Shown one piece after another: positions 8,284 to 12,131 of a stretch of 12,131 bases of DNA. Position numbers and translations under genes: made by a program. Where the stretch lies: assembly GCA_036404255.1 (NCBI GenBank), contig DASWOP010000096.1:1-12131 (forward strand), read 5' to 3'. The DNA is from JARLFX01 sp036404255 (GTDB taxonomy: Bacteria; Acidobacteriota; Terriglobia; Terriglobales; Acidobacteriaceae). Numbering within the stretch: position 1 is the stretch's first letter; every line of letters begins with the position of its first letter. Under the pieces are notes generated by a model, which was given only the letters and a program-made list of their open reading frames with translations, did not search any database and was not told the origin of the DNA.

Positions 8284-8384
8284 ACCTCTGGGGAATCAAC
8301 GCGAGTACCTCATTCCATAGCACTTCCACCGGGTCGAAATAGGGGCCCGGTCACCCCCTGCAAAATGGTAAAATCTACCTTGAC
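8284..8384. other. tolC-hpnJ spacer with weak hairpin
   Basis: ACCGGG (8328-8333) and CCCGGT (8346-8351) can pair with a 12-base loop, but no T tract follows, so it is a poor intrinsic terminator. It could slow read-through from the efflux operon or be a regulator site. The hpnJ -10 candidate lies downstream of it. Confidence 0.3.
8369..8374 (+). promoter_or_regulatory. Candidate -10 box of hpnJ
   Basis: TAAAAT ends 10 bases before the ATG at 8385, flanked by GGTA and TACC as a small inverted repeat (8367-8379). No Shine-Dalgarno sequence is present between it and the ATG. If used, the transcript would start 3-4 bases before the ATG, making the mRNA essentially leaderless. No good -35 box is seen. 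Confidence 0.4.
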
Positions 8385-9863
8385 ATGCCACTAAAAACAC
8401 TCTTCCTCAATCCGCCATCCTTTGAGAATTTTGACGGCGGTGCCGGTTCCCGCTGGCCCGCAACTCGTGAGATCGAATCCTACTGGTACCCTGTCTGGCT
8501 CGCCTACCCCGCCGGTATGCTGGAGGGCTCGCGCCTGCTCGACGCCAACCCCCACCACATCTCATGGCAGGAAGTCATTGAGATCTGCAAGGACTATGAG
8601 TTTCTGGTTCTCTTCACCTCCACCATCGGCTGGTCTGGTGACCAGCGCATGGCCGAAAAGGTCAAAGAGACCTACCCCAGCATCAAGATCGCCTTCGTTG
8701 GCCCGCCCGTCACCACCGACCCAGACCGCGCTCTGAACGAGTGCGCGGCCATCGACTTCATCGTCCGCCGCGAGTTCGACTTCGCCGTGGTCGAGTTTGC
8801 CCAGGGCAAGCCGCTGAACGAGATCCTCGGCATCAGCTACAAGAAGGACGGCCAGATCGTCCATAACCCCGACCGCCCGCAGGTTGAAGACCTCGATGCG
8901 ATGCCGTGGGTGACGGACATCTACGCCCGCGACATGGACGTGACCAAGTACAACGTCCCCTTCCTTCTGCACCCCTATGTCTCGCTCTACTCCACCCGTG
9001 GATGCCCGGCGCAGTGTACCTTCTGCCTCTGGCCCCAGACACTCTCTGGCCACGCATGGCGCAAGCGGTCAACCGATGACGTCGCAGCCGAAATGGCCCA
9101 CGCCAAGCAGCTCTTTCCTCACGTGAAAGAGTTCTTCTTTGACGACGATACCTTCAATATTCAGAAAGTCCGCACCATCGAGCTCTGCGAGAAGCTGAAG
9201 CCCCTCGGCCTCACCTGGTCCTGCACCTCGCGCGTCACCACGGACTACGACACCCTCAAGGCGATGAAGGATGCGGGCTGCCGCCTGCTCATCGTCGGCT
9301 TCGAATCCGGCGATCCGCAGATCCTGAAGAACATCAAAAAGGGTGCCACCGTCGAGCGCGCTCGCGACTTTGTCCGCGACTGCCACAAGCTCGGCCTCAT
9401 CATCCACGGCGACTTCATCCTCGGCCTCCCCGGCGAGACGAAGGAATCCATCCGCAACACCATCGACTTCGCCAAGCAGTTGGACGTTGAGACCATCCAG
9501 GTCTCCATCGCCCACGCCTTCCCCGGCACGGAGTTCTACGACTACGCCAAGAAGAACGGCTTCATCACCAACGAGAACAAGATGACCGACGACACCGGCC
9601 ATCAGATGGCTCACATCGAGTACCCCGGCCTCCCGGTCGAGTACGTCCTCGAGATGGTGCACCGCTTCTACGACGAATACTACTTCCGTCCGAAGGCAGC
9701 CTTCCGCGTCGTCTGGAAGGCCTTCGTCAACCGCGACCTGCCCCGTCTCTACGTCGAGGCGAAGTCCTTCATGAAGCTCCGCGGCGAACGCAACAAGATG
9801 GTGCAGGCAGCCAAAGACGCCAACGCTATCAAAGCCCAGGAATCCGTCAGCCTGAACGCCTAG
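8385..9863 (+). CDS. hpnJ: Hopanoid biosynthesis radical SAM protein HpnJ
   Basis: HpnJ is the radical SAM enzyme proposed, from genetics in Burkholderia, to contract the glucosamine ring of bacteriohopanetetrol glucosamine to the cyclitol ether. At 492 residues it has the size of the family. The N-terminal part (about 3-145) looks like a Rossmann, B12-binding-type domain (FVGPPVTTDPDRAL). The radical SAM core starts at YSTRGCPAQCTFCLWPQ (202-218), whose Cys207, Cys211 and Cys214 form the CxxxCxxC cluster site. FFFDDDTFNI (250-259), LLIVGFESGD and HGDFILGLPGET are further core motifs. The last 100 or so residues form the family's C-terminal extension. The start at ATG 8385 gives the MPLKTLFLNPPS beginning expected of the family. 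hpnI and hpnK, which make its substrate, are not in the window. A strong intrinsic terminator follows the stop. Confidence 0.92.
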   Translation: MPLKTLFLNPPSFENFDGGAGSRWPATREIESYWYPVWLAYPAGMLEGSRLLDANPHHISWQEVIEICKDYEFLVLFTSTIGWSGDQRMAEKVKETYPSIKIAFVGPPVTTDPDRALNECAAIDFIVRREFDFAVVEFAQGKPLNEILGISYKKDGQIVHNPDRPQVEDLDAMPWVTDIYARDMDVTKYNVPFLLHPYVSLYSTRGCPAQCTFCLWPQTLSGHAWRKRSTDDVAAEMAHAKQLFPHVKEFFFDDDTFNIQKVRTIELCEKLKPLGLTWSCTSRVTTDYDTLKAMKDAGCRLLIVGFESGDPQILKNIKKGATVERARDFVRDCHKLGLIIHGDFILGLPGETKESIRNTIDFAKQLDVETIQVSIAHAFPGTEFYDYAKKNGFITNENKMTDDTGHQMAHIEYPGLPVEYVLEMVHRFYDEYYFRPKAAFRVVWKAFVNRDLPRLYVEAKSFMKLRGERNKMVQAAKDANAIKAQESVSLNA

Positions 9864-9884
9864 TTTCCATGCAACTAAATACAG

Positions 9885-9918
9885 AAAGCGGCTAGTCCTC
9901 GGCTAGCCGCTTTTCTTT
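9885..9918 (+). terminator. Intrinsic terminator of hpnJ
   Basis: AAAGCGGCTAG (9885-9895) is the exact reverse complement of CTAGCCGCTTT (9903-9913), with a 7-base loop and a following TTTTCTTT tract. It lies 21 bases after the hpnJ stop and should end that transcript, so the DMT genes downstream need their own promoter. Confidence 0.9.
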
Positions 9919-9940
9919 ACCCATCCCCACCCCACTTTTT

Positions 9941-9975
9941 GTCATCCCGCAGCGCAGCGGAGGGATCTGCTGTTG
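9941..9975. repeat. Dispersed intergenic repeat, copy A
   Basis: GTCATCCCGCAGCGCAGCGG followed by AGGGATCTGCTGTTG is one form of the short non-coding repeats found between genes in Terriglobia. It is related to the element at 4051-4077. No function is known to me. Confidence 0.55.
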
Positions 9976-10007
9976 CCTTTGTCTTTTCTCCTTCCTCCAA
10001 AAACTCC

Positions 10008-10065
10008 GTCATTCCGACCGAAGCATCGCGGCACTTTTGCGATGCGTAGCGGAGGAACCTGCATG
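10008..10065. repeat. Dispersed intergenic repeat, copy B, with internal hairpin
   Basis: The element starts GTCATTCCGACCGAAGC and ends GCGGAGGAACCTGCATGT. Between these ends GCATCGC (10023-10029) pairs exactly with GCGATGC (10039-10045), and the outer TTCC...GGAA ends extend it as an imperfect palindrome. The structure is REP-like. It lies 32 bases from copy A, so the two may form one composite unit. Confidence 0.6.
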
Positions 10066-10138
10066 TACGCTGCCCACGCCACCACCACTCTTACACCCCT
10101 CCTCAACCACGTGTCTTCATGGGCAATCAGCGAAGAGC

Positions 10139-10152
10139 GTCTACTTGTAGAC
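10139..10152. promoter_or_regulatory. Short palindrome upstream of the DMT pair
   Basis: GTCTACTTGTAGAC is a perfect inverted repeat with a 2-base centre, about 90 bases before the first DMT gene. It could be a regulator binding site. A 14-base palindrome can arise by chance, so confidence is low. Confidence 0.25.
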
Positions 10153-10218
10153 TCCTCTACCAAACCAATCGAATCATTTCTCAACTTGCTACACCAGCAA
10201 GCCCCGCAGTCCGAGTAT

Positions 10219-10236
10219 CTCTTCTAAAATGAAGAG
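10219..10236 (+). promoter_or_regulatory. Palindrome centred on a -10-like hexamer before the DMT pair
   Basis: CTCTTC-TAAAAT-GAAGAG is a perfect 6-base inverted repeat whose 6-base centre looks like a -10 box (10225-10230), 9 bases before ATG 10240. The right arm, GAAGAG followed by G, is also the only Shine-Dalgarno-like sequence. It could be an operator over the promoter, or, if transcribed from further upstream, a hairpin hiding the ribosome binding site. No clear -35 box was found. Confidence 0.4.
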
Positions 10237-10239
10237 GCA

Positions 10240-10668
10240 ATGAAGCACACCTTAACGCCGCAACGCTGGCTCCTCCTGATTGCCGTCATGCTCACCGCAT
10301 CCATCGGCGACACTCTCCTCTCGCACGGCATGGAGCAAGTCGGCCCCGTCTCCATCTCGCATCTCGGCACCCTGTTCTTCGCGCTCGCCAACCCCTGGGT
10401 GATCGCCGGCATCCTCTGTCTGCTTGGATTCTTCGCCTCGTACCTCACCGCGCTCAGCTGGGCCGACCTCACCTTCGTCCTGCCCTCCACCGCCTTCGGC
10501 TACGTCGTCGTCGCTCTGCTCTCCAAATTCTGGCTGCACGAAGAAATCTCCTTGTACCGCTGGCTCGGCATCATCCTCATCGTCTGCGGCGTCGGCTTCG
10601 TAGCCAACGGCCCCTCCCGCACCGAGCACCCGGATTATCCCGGCGTAGAAGTGGACCCACTCGCATGA
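10240..10668 (+). CDS. Four-helix DMT/SMR-type (EamA-like) half-transporter, subunit 1
   Basis: A 142-residue inner-membrane protein with four hydrophobic segments (about 10-28, 52-72, 79-97, 107-124), the layout of small multidrug resistance proteins and of ArnE/ArnF-type flippase subunits. Helix 1 carries IGDTLL with Asp24 in the membrane, roughly where SMR pumps have their essential Glu. Helix 2 ends in LTALSWADLTFVLPSTAFGY, a typical EamA/SMR stretch, and KFWLHEEISLYRWLGIILI is the usual loop into helix 4. A hydrophilic tail (125-142) follows. It is related to the next protein throughout and overlaps it by four bases, so they probably form a heterodimer. The substrate is unknown; hpnJ lies just upstream but behind a terminator and repeats. 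A drug or metabolite exporter is the alternative to a lipid flippase. Confidence 0.78.
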   Translation: MKHTLTPQRWLLLIAVMLTASIGDTLLSHGMEQVGPVSISHLGTLFFALANPWVIAGILCLLGFFASYLTALSWADLTFVLPSTAFGYVVVALLSKFWLHEEISLYRWLGIILIVCGVGFVANGPSRTEHPDYPGVEVDPLA

Positions 10669-11060
10669 TGACGATGCACGTAGGCACCCTCGAAACCTGG
10701 GCGACAATCGTCACCGTAGCCGCCACCGCCGTCGCCGGAGACGTACTCACCGCCGCCGCCATGCGCTCCATCGGCGACCTCGACGACATCCGCGCCAAGT
10801 CCGGCCTGTCCGGCGCCATCAAAGCCGTCGTCAGCACCCCCACCTTCATTCTCGGCGTAGTCTTCATGGCCGGCAGCTTCTTCTCCCTGCTCTTCACCCT
10901 GAGCAACGTAGACCTCTCCCTCGCCGCGCCAGCCTCAGCCTCGCTCACCTTCATGGGCAACGCCTTTGCCGCCAAAATTTTTCTCAAGGAAAACGTAGAT
11001 CGCCGCCGCTGGCTGGCCGCCATCTTCGTCTGCGCCGGCGTCGCCCTGCTCGCCAAATAG
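10665..11060 (+). CDS. Four-helix DMT/SMR-type (EamA-like) half-transporter, subunit 2
   Basis: A 131-residue partner of the preceding protein, with hydrophobic segments at about 13-33, 59-80, 86-105 and 115-130. Shared features are GD in helix 1 (Asp26), a P-x-x-x-x-G before helix 2, the LS-x-x-DLS-x-x-x-P run into helix 3, and K-x-F-L-x-E followed by RRWLAAIFV in helix 4. It has an extra polar loop between helices 1 and 2 (about 36-50) and no C-terminal tail. Its ATG lies within the stop region of subunit 1 (ATGA overlap), which points to coupled translation and equal amounts. In-frame ATGs at 10668 and 10674 are alternative starts. Transcription ends against the convergent DedA gene, whose stop is only 8 bases away; no separate terminator fits between them. 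Confidence 0.78.
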   Translation: MMTMHVGTLETWATIVTVAATAVAGDVLTAAAMRSIGDLDDIRAKSGLSGAIKAVVSTPTFILGVVFMAGSFFSLLFTLSNVDLSLAAPASASLTFMGNAFAAKIFLKENVDRRRWLAAIFVCAGVALLAK

Positions 11061-11068
11061 CGTTATTT

Positions 11069-12040
11069 CTACCGCGAAATCGCCGCAATCATCCGCGGCT
11101 TCGCCGCCGGCAGATAATCCTCCAGCGGATACCCGGCATTCTTCCACCCATCAAACCCGCCCCGCAGCGGACGCACCCGCGTTACTCCGATCTTCCGCAG
11201 GTCCATCGCCAGCTTTGCGCTGGTCTCCTCGCTCGGGCAAGTACAGTAAAGAATAATGTCGCGATCAAGCGGAAGCACATCCTTGTGCGCCTTCAGGTCC
11301 GCCGGTCCCACCCGCACCGCACCAGGCAGCACTCGCGGATCAGGCAGATAATCCAGCGGATGCCGCAGGTCCACAATAAACGGATTCTCCCCCGCGTCGA
11401 GCATCCCCTTCAGGTCGTCGATCTCCAGCCTGTTCTCGCGGACATACCGCAGAAACCGCCGCTGCTGCCCCACCCGATACGCAATGAAGCCCACCACGCT
11501 CGCCGCAAACAGCGCCAGCGCAAAATGCCCCAGCAGCCGCAGCGCCACCGCGCTCTGTTTCGCAATGTCCCCAAAGAAGAATCCAACCGCCAGTGAAGCC
11601 CCTGCCCACAGCACGATGCCCATCGCATCAAACGCCAGAAACCGCCCGAACGGCATGCCCATCTCGCCCGCGATCGGCGGAGCCACCGTATTCAGCCCCG
11701 GCACAAACTTGGCGATCACCAGCGTCGTCACACCCCGCCGCTCGAAGTACCCCTCCGTCTTCGCGACGCAGGTATCCGACTCAAAGGAAAATTTACAAAG
11801 CAGCTCCAGCACGCGATTTCCATACCGCCTGCCCGCGGCATACCACACGCTGTCGCCGATCACCGAAGCCACCAGCACGCACGCCATACTGGCCAGCGCA
11901 CTCATTCGGTGCGTTGCCACCAGCGTGCCCACCGTGATCAGCAGCGGCACCGAAGGAATCGGCAGCCCAAGCTGCTCTCCCAGCACCCAGCCGAAGAGGA
12001 TCAGATAGCGATAATGGAGGAAGAATTCTAGTGCTGGCAT
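11069..12040 (-). CDS. DedA-family membrane protein fused to a rhodanese domain
   Basis: A 323-residue two-domain protein. Residues 1-190 are a DedA (SNARE-associated/VTT) domain with GEQLGLPIPSVPLLI (21-35), GDSVWYAAGRRYG (62-74), and FERRGVTTLVIAKFVPGLNT (99-118), plus several membrane or re-entrant helices. DedA proteins include transporters that return undecaprenyl phosphate or other phospholipids across the inner membrane. Residues 215-306 are a cytosolic-type rhodanese domain: FIVDLRHPLDY (221-231), the active-site loop YCTCPSEETSA (265-275, candidate Cys266 or Cys268) and GGFDGWKNAGYPLE (294-307). The loop lacks the arginine of classic sulfurtransferases. This fusion occurs in other bacteria, but its role is unclear. 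I chose ATG 12040 over the preceding TTG at 12043; an AAGG lies 11 bases upstream. It is convergent with the DMT pair. Confidence 0.92.
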   Translation of the reverse strand: MPALEFFLHYRYLILFGWVLGEQLGLPIPSVPLLITVGTLVATHRMSALASMACVLVASVIGDSVWYAAGRRYGNRVLELLCKFSFESDTCVAKTEGYFERRGVTTLVIAKFVPGLNTVAPPIAGEMGMPFGRFLAFDAMGIVLWAGASLAVGFFFGDIAKQSAVALRLLGHFALALFAASVVGFIAYRVGQQRRFLRYVRENRLEIDDLKGMLDAGENPFIVDLRHPLDYLPDPRVLPGAVRVGPADLKAHKDVLPLDRDIILYCTCPSEETSAKLAMDLRKIGVTRVRPLRGGFDGWKNAGYPLEDYLPAAKPRMIAAISR

Positions 12041-12063
12041 CAACGGTACCTTGGTCTACTCGG

Positions 12064-12069
12064 TGTATA
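12064..12069 (-). promoter_or_regulatory. Candidate -10 box of the DedA-rhodanese gene
   Basis: On the minus strand TATACA lies 23 bases before ATG 12040. No -35 box of good quality is seen. GTCTAC occurs on the plus strand at 12054-12059 and 12083-12088, on either side of it. Confidence 0.3.
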
Positions 12070-12104
12070 GCTTAGATGACCAGTCTACAGCTGTCGATGC
12101 TGTT

Positions 12105-12131
12105 AAAAAAGAAAGCCTGCGGCAGCGCCGC
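12105..12131 (-). terminator. Half of a probable intrinsic terminator cut by the window edge
   Basis: Read on the minus strand, GCGGC-GCT-GCCGC is followed by AGGC and a TTTCTTTTTT run. The base composition suggests that the left arm continues beyond base 12131 (complement of GCCT and the A/G run), giving a long GC-rich stem. It would end a minus-strand gene lying outside the window, upstream of the DedA gene. Only part is visible, so this is an inference. Confidence 0.5.

Noticed and set aside
9973..10227. Plus-strand frame of 84 codons in the hpnJ-DMT spacer
   Set aside because: It runs through the two dispersed repeats and the palindromes, has no ribosome binding site and resembles no protein.

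Overview
The window looks like chromosomal DNA of an acidobacterium of the Terriglobia (Acidobacteriaceae: Terriglobus, Granulicella or Edaphobacter type). This is an inference from the high GC content with C-ending codons, the hopanoid gene hpnJ, and dispersed intergenic repeats of the kind 'gtcattcygaccgaagc...gcggaggaacctgcatgt' that I associate with that group. No prophage, insertion sequence, tRNA, rRNA or CRISPR array was seen.

Layout. (1) 1-876, plus: C-terminal part of ispG (MEP isoprenoid pathway), then about 400 bp of less GC-rich spacer and a small putative membrane protein gene (1292-1528). (2) 1549-4579, minus: queF (queuosine synthesis), then after a 119-bp gap a Spinster-type MFS transporter whose stop codon overlaps the start of an HpnB-like membrane glycosyltransferase. 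(3) 4706-8283, plus: a three-gene envelope operon encoding a MacA/HlyD-like periplasmic adaptor, an exported TPR protein and a TolC-family outer-membrane channel. No inner-membrane pump gene is present. (4) 8385-9863, plus: hpnJ, the radical SAM enzyme of hopanoid head-group maturation, closed by a clear intrinsic terminator. (5) 9864-10239: spacer with two dispersed repeat elements and two small palindromes. (6) 10240-11060, plus: two overlapping, mutually related four-helix DMT/SMR-type half-transporters. (7) 11069-12040, minus and convergent: a DedA-family membrane protein fused to a rhodanese domain; its promoter region and half of a probable terminator hairpin fill the right edge.

How it fits together. 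Apart from queF, most genes concern isoprenoids or the cell envelope: IspG makes precursors for hopanoids and for undecaprenyl phosphate, HpnJ modifies hopanoid head groups, and the glycosyltransferase, MFS carrier, DMT pair and DedA protein are all plausible lipid or lipid-linked-sugar handling proteins. The most interesting candidate for something little described is the DMT half-transporter pair next to hpnJ, possibly a heterodimeric flippase. The orphan adaptor/TPR/TolC set also deserves a search for its missing pump. Several genes (adaptor, hpnJ) lack a Shine-Dalgarno sequence and have a -10-like hexamer 10-14 nt before the ATG, which suggests leaderless or near-leaderless mRNAs.
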